Source: a virus
DNA length: 36,835 nucleotides
Reading direction: 5' to 3' (one strand)
IMG/VR virus record: IMGVR_UViG_3300008464_000003
Span: 1-36,835 of that record
Below, piece by piece: positions 1-6,042 of the stretch. A program made the position numbers and the translations under genes. Position 1 is the first letter of the stretch; every line of letters begins with the position of its first letter. The notes beneath the pieces were generated by a model. It saw only the letters and a program-made list of their open reading frames with translations, did no database searches and was not told the origin of the DNA.

Positions 1-94
1 CCTCTATTTCTTGGTCTTTTTCTTCTATGGACTCATTGAGCTCACCAATTATTGTTATAAGCTCGTCAACGCTTTTGCTTTCTAAATCATCCAT
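1..94 (-). CDS. 5' part of the acidic coiled-coil small protein gene (duplicate of right end)
   Basis: This is the start of the gene that is complete at 36549-36815, repeated here because of the terminal redundancy. Its ATG is at 94, it reads leftward and it runs off the window edge. It begins MDDLESKSVDELI. It is not a separate gene if the genome is circular. Confidence 0.85.
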   Translation of the reverse strand, partial: MDDLESKSVDELITIIGELNESIEEKDQEIE

Positions 95-114
95 TGTTAA
101 AATTCCTCAATCAA
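1..114. repeat. 114-bp terminal direct repeat, left copy
   Basis: Bases 1-114 are identical to bases 36722-36835. The repeat lies inside coding sequence (the 5' part of a leftward 88-residue gene and the end of the next gene). This suggests an assembly overlap of a circular or circularly permuted genome rather than a true packaging repeat. Unique length is then 36721 bases. Confidence 0.95.
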
Positions 115-321
115 ACTATAAAAGTAATCATCATCCGTTTGCGTTTCTAGCGCCTTGATATCCAGCTTATCCTGAATAGCCTCTCGCTTTTGCCTAGCTT
201 TGCCATGAGATGAATCTAAACCACTATTAGCGTGTGTTAATGCGTTAGTGTTATTCTTTCTATCACTTGTGATTTTGCGTTGCTCCATTAGCTCGGTAGG
301 GCATAAAGTGTTAATTGACAT
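97..321 (-). CDS. hypothetical small charged protein
   Basis: A 74-residue hydrophilic protein rich in Lys, Arg, Asp and Glu, with an acidic C-terminus ending SLIEEF. It has no membrane segment or recognisable motif. It is the third gene of a leftward operon: its ATG overlaps the stop of the upstream gene by one base, and the next leftward gene starts three bases beyond its stop. That packing supports translation. Function unknown. Confidence 0.7.
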   Translation of the reverse strand: MSINTLCPTELMEQRKITSDRKNNTNALTHANSGLDSSHGKARQKREAIQDKLDIKALETQTDDDYFYSLIEEF

Positions 322-518
322 TATTTCACCTCACTACATTCAAGCACTACATTGTGCTTTGATTTAATTTCGAACGTCTTAACACATAATAACTGCTTAT
401 CATCGAGGTGCTTTTGTATTGCCTCTAGCTCAACAGTGTTCATGTAAGAGTTAAAGCCAAGCATTGTTATAATAAGCACGAACAATACGCCATTAAGTTT
501 TTTTGTTGCTGAGTCCAT
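321..518 (-). CDS. small single-TM membrane protein
   Basis: A 65-residue protein. A short basic N-terminus (MDSATKK) precedes one hydrophobic segment at about residues 8-26, followed by a charged soluble tail. This suggests a bitopic inner-membrane protein with its C-terminus outside. It has two cysteines in the tail (CVK, LEC). It overlaps both neighbouring genes by one base in the NinH-like operon. The family was not recognised; it could modify the host envelope, but nothing in the sequence shows this. Confidence 0.65.
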   Translation of the reverse strand: MDSATKKLNGVLFVLIITMLGFNSYMNTVELEAIQKHLDDKQLLCVKTFEIKSKHNVVLECSEVK

Positions 519-706
519 TATTTCTCTCCAGTTGATAATAGTGCGAATAAAACATACTTTCCATGCTGCTTTCTGATTATGTGCGATTCGCCAGATAGGT
601 CACTCATATACTTTCTTACGGTGCCACGGCTAACACCCAGTTCTTTAGCTAGTAAAGATTGGTTGTGGCGGTAGTAAGGCTTCATTAGTAAATCGTTAAT
701 TGTCAT
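518..706 (-). CDS. NinH-like helix-turn-helix DNA-binding protein
   Basis: A 62-residue protein carrying a Fis-type helix-turn-helix at about residues 16-35 (LLAKELGVSRGTVRKYMSDL). After it comes a short basic strand-rich tail (HIIRKQHGKYVLF). The layout, N-terminal TINDLL helix, HTH and then a histidine-containing hairpin, resembles the lambdoid NinH family. NinH is thought to be a Fis-like DNA-binding protein; its phage role is poorly defined. It is the first gene of the leftward transcript, about 30 bases downstream of a good sigma-70-type promoter. It may regulate the divergent recombination operon (inference). Confidence 0.7.
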   Translation of the reverse strand: MTINDLLMKPYYRHNQSLLAKELGVSRGTVRKYMSDLSGESHIIRKQHGKYVLFALLSTGEK

Positions 707-736
707 TTTATATGCTCGTTTGTTTAAGTTGATTAA

Positions 737-765
737 ATACTAGCGCTTATATAGGTAAATGTAAA
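737..765 (-). promoter_or_regulatory. predicted leftward sigma-70-type promoter (NinH-like operon)
   Basis: On the minus strand, TTTACA (760-765) is followed by a 17-base spacer and TAGTAT (737-742). This lies about 30 bases before the ATG of the NinH-like gene. It sits in an AT-rich gap with a divergent rightward promoter about 37 bases away, so one regulator could control both. Predicted from sequence only. Confidence 0.6.
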
Positions 766-801
766 GTGCAAATAAAAAACAATAAAAGTTAAAATAAATA
801 C

Positions 802-829
802 TTGCGTTGTAGAATCGTTGTGCTAATAT
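802..829 (+). promoter_or_regulatory. predicted rightward promoter of the recombination operon
   Basis: TTGCGT (802-807), a 16-base spacer and TAATAT (824-829) match sigma-70 elements. Transcription would start at about 836-839, right at the beginning of an 8-bp stem-loop. The first gene it serves starts at 929 behind a very strong ribosome site. Confidence 0.55.
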
Positions 830-838
830 TTCTACATC

Positions 839-880
839 GAGTGGTTAAGCAGGCAGCTAGCGTCATCCCGTCAACCACTC
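839..880 (+). promoter_or_regulatory. 5'-leader stem-loop of recombination operon
   Basis: GAGTGGTT (839-846) and AACCACTC (873-880) are perfect inverted repeats around a 26-base loop. The predicted transcript begins at or within a few bases of the left arm, so the mRNA would carry a hairpin at its 5' end. There is no T-run after it, so it is not a terminator. Roles could be mRNA protection, an operator or a protein-binding leader. Confidence 0.5.
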
Positions 881-928
881 AGAACAAAATGACTAAGCCA
901 ATACTAGCGACTAATTAAGGAGGGGGTT

Positions 929-1150
929 ATGAACGACATTTTAATCAGCGATAACGAAAGCAAGTTAAGTGCTATAGAAGCAATAGAGGCTTTAATTGAT
1001 AGAAACGATATAACCACTAAAGAAGTTGTGCTTGAGGTTATAGGTGAGTACAAGGCGGTTCTTGAGCTGCAAGTAAACACATTAAAAGGTGAGCAATACC
1101 AAGCTGACGCAAATGCTGACCATGTAACGGAGCAAATACCTAATGTCTAA
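929..1150 (+). CDS. hypothetical acidic protein, first gene of recombination operon
   Basis: A 73-residue acidic, helix-rich protein (MNDILISDNESKL... ending EQIPNV) with no cysteines and no membrane segment. The start is firm: AAGGAGGGGG lies just before the ATG. It overlaps the annealing-protein gene by 8 bases, so the two are translationally coupled. Its position suggests a small accessory factor of phage recombination, in the place where other phages keep a nuclease inhibitor, but no sequence match to one is visible. Function unknown. Confidence 0.8.
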   Translation: MNDILISDNESKLSAIEAIEALIDRNDITTKEVVLEVIGEYKAVLELQVNTLKGEQYQADANADHVTEQIPNV

Positions 1151-1721
1151 TTTAGATTTGTGGGACAAGGTTGAGAAAACCGACCCTAGCCACACTAAAA
1201 GCGCAAACGTTCGCGGCAACAAGATTACTGCTATAGCTCCACAGCGACAAATTAAGAACGCTACTGAGCAGTTCGGCGCTTACGGTATAGCATGGGGGTT
1301 TAAAGAGATTAAATTCGATTATGCGCTTGCTGAGGCTACGGGAATAGTTGTTTTTCACGGCGTATTTTATTTTCCTAAAGGTGAGTTTCCAATTACCTCA
1401 TCAATTAGCGCATATAAAGACGGAGCCAGAACAAAGCCTGACGCTGATTTTGCAAAGAAAGTTGAAACTGATGCATTGACAAAGGCACTTAGCAAGCTTG
1501 GCTTTAACGCTGATGTATTTATGGGGTTATTTGATGATCATAAATATGTACAGATGATGCAGGATGAATTTAACAAGCCTGTAACGCCACTAGAAATACA
1601 GAATGCAATTGATAATAACGATATTGAATACGTAAAAGCTAACTGGCAAACAACAATAGCTGCGGCATGGGGTAACTTACCAAGTGACGCAGTAACTAAA
1701 CTAAATGGGATGATCGGATAA
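1143..1721 (+). CDS. Rad52-superfamily single-strand annealing protein (predicted)
   Basis: A 192-residue protein predicted to bind ssDNA and anneal complementary strands in phage recombination. Seen: a pattern of a Trp-containing N-terminus, TKSANVRGNKITAI, an ATEQFGAYGIAWG segment at about residues 40-53, and a conserved-looking helix VETDALTKALSKLGFNAD at about 107-124. The last resembles the T/S-D-A-x-K-R-A-L helix of Rad52/Sak-type annealing proteins. Context is strong: a DEDDy exonuclease follows directly and SSB after that. The assignment rests on motif pattern and context, not alignment; an Erf-like protein is the alternative. Confidence 0.7.
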   Translation: MSNLDLWDKVEKTDPSHTKSANVRGNKITAIAPQRQIKNATEQFGAYGIAWGFKEIKFDYALAEATGIVVFHGVFYFPKGEFPITSSISAYKDGARTKPDADFAKKVETDALTKALSKLGFNADVFMGLFDDHKYVQMMQDEFNKPVTPLEIQNAIDNNDIEYVKANWQTTIAAAWGNLPSDAVTKLNGMIG

Positions 1722-2476
1722 TGAATATATTTATAGATATTGAAACACTACGCGCACCAGAAGAGACTCGACTTCAGATGCTAGAAGGCGTTAAGAGTAA
1801 CTTTAAGGCACCATCAACTTTAACCAAGGCACAAGCTGCTACTGATTTAGGGTTAACTGATGCTAAAGAAATTAAATTTACATCTAAAGACGATATGATC
1901 TCACGATGGGAAAAAGAGTTAGCAGAAACTAAAGCCGGTGAGGTAGCTAATGCAGCATGGGAGAAAACCAGCTTTAACCCTGATGTAGCACCGATAGCTT
2001 GTATTTGTATCGGTTGGTATGACGATGGGGTTTATCGCGCCAATGAATTTGATTTGATTTCATATGGTGATGAGCAATCAATGCTTGATGAATTTCATTT
2101 GCAGATTATCGAAATATGCTCAAAGAATGGAGCAATGATTAGCAAGCCTAATTTTATAGGTCACTATATCACCAAGTTTGACTTGCCTTTTATCTGGAAG
2201 AGGTCGGTAATAAATAACGTATCTACCGCAAGCGATGTTAAATGGGTTGATGCAAAGCATGGCTATAATTGCTATGACACACTAACCGCTTGGGCTGGGT
2301 ACGGAAATTCAATAAGCATGGATAATCTAGCCGATATACTTGGCATAAAAGGCAAAGGAGATATTGACGGCTCAATGGTTTACGATGAGTGGCAAAAATA
2401 CCCACAAAAAGTAATCGGATACTGCCATGCAGATGTTGAAATGGTAAAGGCAATTTACGAACGATTAACTAAATAA
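1721..2476 (+). CDS. DEDDy-type 3'-5' exonuclease (DnaQ-like fold)
   Basis: A 251-residue predicted metal-dependent 3'-5' DNA exonuclease. The Exo I motif is FIDIET (D6, E8), Exo II is in HYITKFDLPF (D154), a conserved CYDTL follows (D186), and Exo III is YCHAD (Y234, D238), which defines the DEDDy type. It resembles the stand-alone exonucleases related to the PolB proofreading domain. Its ATG overlaps the stop of the annealing-protein gene by one base, so the two probably act as an exonuclease/annealase pair. This differs from the 5'-3' exonucleases of lambda or RecE type. Confidence 0.85.
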   Translation: MNIFIDIETLRAPEETRLQMLEGVKSNFKAPSTLTKAQAATDLGLTDAKEIKFTSKDDMISRWEKELAETKAGEVANAAWEKTSFNPDVAPIACICIGWYDDGVYRANEFDLISYGDEQSMLDEFHLQIIEICSKNGAMISKPNFIGHYITKFDLPFIWKRSVINNVSTASDVKWVDAKHGYNCYDTLTAWAGYGNSISMDNLADILGIKGKGDIDGSMVYDEWQKYPQKVIGYCHADVEMVKAIYERLTK

Positions 2477-2505
2477 CAATTAACTACTAAAGAAGGTAAG
2501 CAGAA

Positions 2506-3006
2506 ATGGCAGGTATTAACAAAGTAATTCTAGTTGGCAATTTAGGGCAAGATCCCGAAGTTAAATTTATGCCAAGCGGTGAGGCAGTTGCTAACATATC
2601 AATAGCTACCTCTGAAAGCTGGAAGGATAAACAAACAGGCGAGCAGAAGGAAAAGACCGAATGGCATCGTGTGTCGATGTTCGGTAAGTTAGCGGAAATA
2701 GCTGGCGAGTATTTAAAGAAAGGATCAAAGGTTTATATTGAGGGTAAGTTACAAACCCGTAAATGGACCAATCAACAAGGGCAAGATCAATACACTACTG
2801 AAATTGTGCTACAAGGTTTTAATGGTGTAATGCAAATGCTGGATGGTAAACAAGGTGGCGCACCAGCTAATCAAGGGCAGCAACAGCAAGGAGGTTTTGC
2901 ACCTCAACAACAAGCGCCAGCTCAACAGGGCGGCTTTGCTAACCAAGGTCAGCAGCAACAAGCACCAAGTCAGCAAGGTGGATGGCCTCACGGTAACAAC
3001 CAGTAG
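2506..3006 (+). CDS. ssb: single-stranded DNA-binding protein
   Basis: A 166-residue SSB. The OB fold occupies residues 1-112, starting [18 protein letters not shown] and containing NISIAT, EWHRV and GKLQTRKW. A linker of Gly, Gln, Ala and Pro repeats (QGQQQQ, FAPQQQ) follows. It protects ssDNA during phage replication and recombination. The C-terminus is GGWPHGNNQ; the usual acidic tip ending DDDIPF is missing, so the normal docking site for host repair proteins is absent. The start has AAGAAGG upstream. The 124-base gap after it (3007-3142) holds only a weak imperfect hairpin near 3015-3038. Confidence 0.95.
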   Translation: MAGINKVILVGNLGQDPEVKFMPSGEAVANISIATSESWKDKQTGEQKEKTEWHRVSMFGKLAEIAGEYLKKGSKVYIEGKLQTRKWTNQQGQDQYTTEIVLQGFNGVMQMLDGKQGGAPANQGQQQQGGFAPQQQAPAQQGGFANQGQQQQAPSQQGGWPHGNNQ

Positions 3007-3142
3007 CAGTTAACGCGCATCTTCAAGGATGAGGGCGCACCAATAACTAGACCAAATAATAACGAACATAACCAGAGTTAATAGGCATAGTAAGCGGTAT
3101 ATGTGTCTATTAATGTTACGGTAAACTTTTATGGAGCATATT

Positions 3143-3520
3143 ATGGAATTATCAGATTTAGAAATTTGTAAACGAATTGCTGAGATTGAAGGTGTTGAGT
3201 TCGTAAGCGATAGAGGTGTGATTGTTTTATCTGAAAATTACAATGAGCTTATCAATACAATATGTAGTGGTAGGTATTCACCTGAACAGGTTGTGAAAAT
3301 TACAGATAAGGCAGCGTATAACCCGCTAGAAGATGATGCCTTGTGTTTTAGACTAATGATAGGACATGGTGTTTTACGTGAGCTTTGTGGTGATAATCAT
3401 CGTTTCGTCATGCCTAAGTGGAATGGTACACCAGAATATTTCAGGGTAACAGATAAATCACCTAACAAAGCGTTGTGCTTAGTGATAATAAAAGCCAATG
3501 AACCAATCACACAAAAGTAG
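3143..3520 (+). CDS. hypothetical phage protein
   Basis: A 125-residue soluble protein. I prefer the ATG at 3143 because GGAG lies 6 bases before it; an in-frame ATG at 3131 has a poor ribosome site. It contains a phage-like segment NPLEDDALCFRLMI at about residues 75-90, which often marks small accessory proteins of unknown role. There is no membrane segment or catalytic motif. It starts a run of small genes between SSB and the lysis region. Confidence 0.7.
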   Translation: MELSDLEICKRIAEIEGVEFVSDRGVIVLSENYNELINTICSGRYSPEQVVKITDKAAYNPLEDDALCFRLMIGHGVLRELCGDNHRFVMPKWNGTPEYFRVTDKSPNKALCLVIIKANEPITQK

Positions 3521-3558
3521 GCTTTGCCTACAAAGAATTGTACTTAAAAGGAATTGTT

Positions 3559-3816
3559 ATGAAATTTTTCAAAAAGAACTACAACAGGTTTAAGCTCTAT
3601 TTTGTCATTAAGAAAACTAAGCGTTGGGCTTTAACCTGTACAGACCCGTTAAAGAAAGCCATGTGCGTTGGTATGTACAATATGATGGTTGAGCCATATA
3701 ACGCAATGATGCCAAATTGGATAAAGAAAATCGAAGTTATACCTACAGAAACCACCATGACTGACATTAAAAGCATGGCTGACGGTTATAAACCACCAAT
3801 GAATCTACAGGCGTAA
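3559..3816 (+). CDS. hypothetical basic small protein
   Basis: An 85-residue protein beginning MKFFKKNYNRFKLYF, with a strongly basic aromatic N-terminus and a later MCVGMYNMMVEPYNAMM stretch. The ATG at 3559 is preceded by AAAGGA at good spacing, so it is preferred over an upstream TTG at 3538. No family recognised. The basic N-terminus could bind nucleic acid or membrane, but nothing decides this. Confidence 0.65.
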   Translation: MKFFKKNYNRFKLYFVIKKTKRWALTCTDPLKKAMCVGMYNMMVEPYNAMMPNWIKKIEVIPTETTMTDIKSMADGYKPPMNLQA

Positions 3817-3874
3817 AGCGCTTATATTAAGGTAGACACATAAACTCACTTAGTAAACCTTAACGGAGAATATT

Positions 3875-4054
3875 ATGAAAAAAGCAAAGTTTAGCGAGAA
3901 AGATAGTCGTGGTCATGTTTTTGTTGATTGTACAGAGTGTGAGCGAGGGTTTAACGGCACTGATAAAGATAAGTGTTCGAGTGGCTTTAAGCATAAAAAA
4001 GGTCACAAGGGCGGCTGTTTTAGCGGTGAGTTACTGGCTGTTTTAGAGGTTTAA
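3875..4054 (+). CDS. small Cys-rich putative zinc-binding protein
   Basis: A 59-residue protein beginning MKKAKFSEKDSRGHVF. The ATG has CGGAG 6 bases upstream. Cysteines at 19, 22, 34 and 48 with nearby histidines (CTEC, KCSSG, HKKGHKGGC) suggest one zinc site. The lower half is rich in Lys and Gly. It is one of two successive small zinc-site genes before the lysis region. The family was not recognised; such proteins are common phage modulators of host factors, but no target can be named. Confidence 0.65.
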   Translation: MKKAKFSEKDSRGHVFVDCTECERGFNGTDKDKCSSGFKHKKGHKGGCFSGELLAVLEV

Positions 4055-4090
4055 AACCAACAACACCAAAGTAGACAAAAAGGAATAACC

Positions 4091-4252
4091 ATGGCATTTC
4101 AATATAAAGCTAAACAAAACATACCCTGCTCTATATGTAACAAAGACATTCAAAGGGTAGAATTGAGAAAGGTTGATTTAGGTCAGCATAGTCACTTATG
4201 GCACTATATTAAAAAGCCGGTTGTTGATGGGCCGTGGCTGCTTGTAGCATAA
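4091..4252 (+). CDS. small zinc-ribbon-like protein
   Basis: A 53-residue protein beginning MAFQYKAKQN, with AAAGGA before the ATG. A CSIC knuckle (C13, C16) and a histidine cluster HSHLWH (H33, H35, H38) could make a single Cys2His2 site. It ends PWLLVA. It lies in the same run as the preceding Cys-rich gene. Function unknown. Confidence 0.6.
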   Translation: MAFQYKAKQNIPCSICNKDIQRVELRKVDLGQHSHLWHYIKKPVVDGPWLLVA

Positions 4253-4281
4253 TTAATTTAAACGGATAGGAGAGTAATAGA

Positions 4282-4671
4282 ATGAAGTTAAAATTAATAA
4301 CTTTCAGTAACAACGTATGTACAATGGGCAAGCTATACCATGATAAAGAATTAATCTGTCATACGTTTGAATTGCCATGGCTAAAGAATGCGCGGAACGT
4401 TAGTTGTATTCCTGCTGGTGAGTATCTAATTAAAATGACCAATTCAAACAAGTTTGGGCCAAGCTATGAAGTTAAAAGCGTAGTAGGTCGAAGTAACATA
4501 CTTATCCATAAAGGTAATATGGTCGATGATACACAAGGCTGTATTATGCCTGTATCGGGATTTGGTGTTAACGGTGGTGTATGGATGGGGTTATCAAGTA
4601 GAAAAGCTTACACTAGGCTAATGCACTTGCTAGGCGGCGAGTCTCACACTTTAATAATAGAGAGGCATTAA
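4282..4671 (+). CDS. DUF5675 family protein, candidate lysis enzyme
   Basis: A 129-residue protein matching the DUF5675 pattern: early TMGKLYHDKELICHTFELPW, then ARNVSCIPAGEY, FGPSYEV, VVGRSNILIHKGN and DDTQGCIM. H76 and C87, in the IHKGN...TQGC arrangement, resemble the His...Ser-His-Gly-Cys site of L,D-transpeptidases (YkuD fold). That likeness is inference; biochemical activity of the family is not known to me. It lies two bases before the 3-TM holin gene, where an endolysin is expected, and no standard endolysin is visible elsewhere. Confidence 0.8.
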   Translation: MKLKLITFSNNVCTMGKLYHDKELICHTFELPWLKNARNVSCIPAGEYLIKMTNSNKFGPSYEVKSVVGRSNILIHKGNMVDDTQGCIMPVSGFGVNGGVWMGLSSRKAYTRLMHLLGGESHTLIIERH

Positions 4672-4673
4672 TT

Positions 4674-5117
4674 ATGGCTTTAGATCCAATTACAGCAGCA
4701 CTAGACGTTGGTAAAGTATTAATAGAAAAGATATGGCCCAATGTTGTAGACCAAGCAAGAGAAATTAGATTACTGGAAGAGTTACATCAAAAAGGCGACT
4801 TGGCAGAGTTAAACGCTAAGGTTGAAGCACTAAGAGGTCAACTGGAAATAAACAAGGTCGAAGCAGGTCATAAAAGTATTTTTGTTGCTGGCTGGCGTCC
4901 TTTTGTCGGCTGGGTATGTGGATTTGGCTTGTTATACGCTACTATTTTAGAGCCTATAATGCGATTTATTGCGACTATGTGCGGGTATGAAGGGGGTTTT
5001 CCTGTTATTGATACCACTTTAACAATGCAGGTTCTTATTGGTATGCTTGGCTTGGTTGCATCTAGAACAAGAGAAAAAGAAAAGGGTGTTCACAAAGACA
5101 CGCTGAAAGTAGTATAA
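4674..5117 (+). CDS. 3-TM holin of the GTA_holin_3TM type
   Basis: A 147-residue predicted holin. An N-terminal amphipathic helical region (residues 1-65) precedes the family hallmark VAGWRPFVGWVCGFGLLYA at about 71-90, then hydrophobic stretches at about 90-105 and 114-131, and a basic tail (RTREKEKG). Holins form lesions in the inner membrane and time lysis. It directly follows the DUF5675 gene. Family assignment rests on the WRPFVGW signature and topology. Confidence 0.85.
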   Translation: MALDPITAALDVGKVLIEKIWPNVVDQAREIRLLEELHQKGDLAELNAKVEALRGQLEINKVEAGHKSIFVAGWRPFVGWVCGFGLLYATILEPIMRFIATMCGYEGGFPVIDTTLTMQVLIGMLGLVASRTREKEKGVHKDTLKVV

Positions 5118-5119
5118 TT

Positions 5120-5692
5120 ATGGATACCGGAATAGTAACTGAGGTATTAATATGGGTAGCCCAATCAAGCCACCACCACCGCCACCTGTTGACCCTAAAT
5201 AGTGTAAATATACAGAGCGTGGGTATAACTAATATAATTACGTTCCTGTATATTTTAGCTTTAGTTTTTAATCGTAAAGGTCGCTATATTGCGGCCTTTT
5301 TATTATGTGACTTGTTTGCTAGCGTATATACATACTCAAGCCGTACAGGTTACGAGATATATTTTGGATATGTATTTGTATACTCAATCCTTTATTGGGT
5401 TATAACTATTGACAAAGCGCAATTAAAAACTCGCCTTGCTTGTGGTATCATTGTTCTTTTTGATGCGAGAATGACTTTGCATGCATACTTTGATGGAGGT
5501 TATGAGGCGTTTATTTACGTTAATTACGAGTATATCACTCTGCTTACTCATATATGTCTCATTGCTACACTACTTCCGTGGAAACTCATTAGGAGAAGTG
5601 TGGGGGATTATTGTAGAGGTTTGTATGGTAAGTTTCGTTATAGTGACGGTATTGCATATATTTGTTATAATTGTTCCAAACAAACAAGTTAA
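5120..5692 (+). CDS. multi-pass membrane protein (start uncertain)
   Basis: A 190-residue reading frame with about four hydrophobic segments (about residues 36-50, 57-70, 80-95, 136-152). The ATG at 5120 comes two bases after the holin stop but has no clear ribosome site. An in-frame GTG at 5219 is an alternative start giving about 157 residues. The 5' part overlaps a 16-codon polyproline ORF with a better ribosome site, and a terminator-like hairpin lies within the frame at 5276-5301. A third frame (5481-5711) is also hydrophobic and ends overlapping the next gene, so a frameshift is possible. Possibly lysis-related. Confidence 0.55.
   Translation: MDTGIVTEVLIWVAQSSHHHRHLLTLNSVNIQSVGITNIITFLYILALVFNRKGRYIAAFLLCDLFASVYTYSSRTGYEIYFGYVFVYSILYWVITIDKAQLKTRLACGIIVLFDARMTLHAYFDGGYEAFIYVNYEYITLLTHICLIATLLPWKLIRRSVGDYCRGLYGKFRYSDGIAYICYNCSKQTS
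5152..5202 (+). CDS. possible 16-residue polyproline peptide
   Basis: ATG at 5152 has GAGG 7 bases upstream and encodes MGSPIKPPPPPPVDPK. It overlaps the first part of the 190-residue membrane frame in another frame. Short proline-rich ORFs beginning MGxxxKPPPPP occur in tailed phages, sometimes as the start of longer virion proteins, so this may be a real peptide or a decayed relic. The ribosome site is the main support. Confidence 0.4.
   Translation: MGSPIKPPPPPPVDPK
5276..5301 (+). terminator. terminator-like hairpin inside membrane gene
   Basis: AAAGGTCGC (5276-5284), a 6-base loop and GCGGCCTTT (5291-5299) pair over 9 bp with one G-U, and the T-run reaches 5301. This has the form of a rho-independent terminator and would end the DUF5675-holin transcript. 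It lies inside the 190-residue reading frame, so one of the two may be coincidental. Confidence 0.5.
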
Positions 5693-5703
5693 CCGGAAAG
5701 AAA

Positions 5704-6030
5704 ATGAGTAATCCTGATTTAGTTTTATTGATAACTGAGCTTATTTCGTCTCAAAAAGACACGAATGAAAGCATTAAAGAAACCAATAAGGCTGTCAATC
5801 ATCTATCCAGCTCTGTTGATAAGTTAATAACTGACAACAAGGTTAGGGAGGAAAAGGACAAGCATCAGGACGAAAAGAACACCTCATTTTTAAAACATAT
5901 GGAAAAAACAAACCCAACGGTTAACCGATTAAAGCTAGTGTTTGGCACGTGGGATAAAGTAAAAATACCCTTGATAGTGGGGTTTATAATATTGGTTATG
6001 ACCGCATTAAACTTTAATTTCGCAGGCTAA
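5704..6030 (+). CDS. coiled-coil protein with C-terminal TM anchor (XhlA-like layout)
   Basis: A 108-residue protein. I choose the ATG at 5704 (GGAAAG upstream) over one at 5671. Residues 15-75 form a charged heptad-like helix (KDTNESIKETNKAVNHLSSS, then KVREEKDKHQ). One hydrophobic segment, IPLIVGFIILVMTALNF, lies near the C-terminus. A cytoplasmic coiled coil plus C-terminal anchor is the layout of XhlA-type haemolysin and holin-associated proteins. Being near the holin supports a lysis role, but sequence identity to XhlA is not evident. Confidence 0.65.
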   Translation: MSNPDLVLLITELISSQKDTNESIKETNKAVNHLSSSVDKLITDNKVREEKDKHQDEKNTSFLKHMEKTNPTVNRLKLVFGTWDKVKIPLIVGFIILVMTALNFNFAG

Positions 6031-6042
6031 CAAGGCTAAACA

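Noticed and set aside
1-114. Terminal repeat considered as a true short direct terminal repeat for packaging.
   Set aside because: It cuts through coding sequence of a gene that is complete when the ends are joined, and the operon continues across the junction.
3007-3142. Imperfect hairpin (GCGCATC...GATGAGGGCGC) after ssb considered as a terminator.
   Set aside because: Mismatched stem and no T-run.
742-3827. AGCGCTTATAT at 742-752 (between the leftward -35 and -10) and again at 3817-3827, considered as a shared operator.
   Set aside because: Exact 11-base repeats are expected many times by chance in a genome of this size, and the second copy has no convincing promoter around it.
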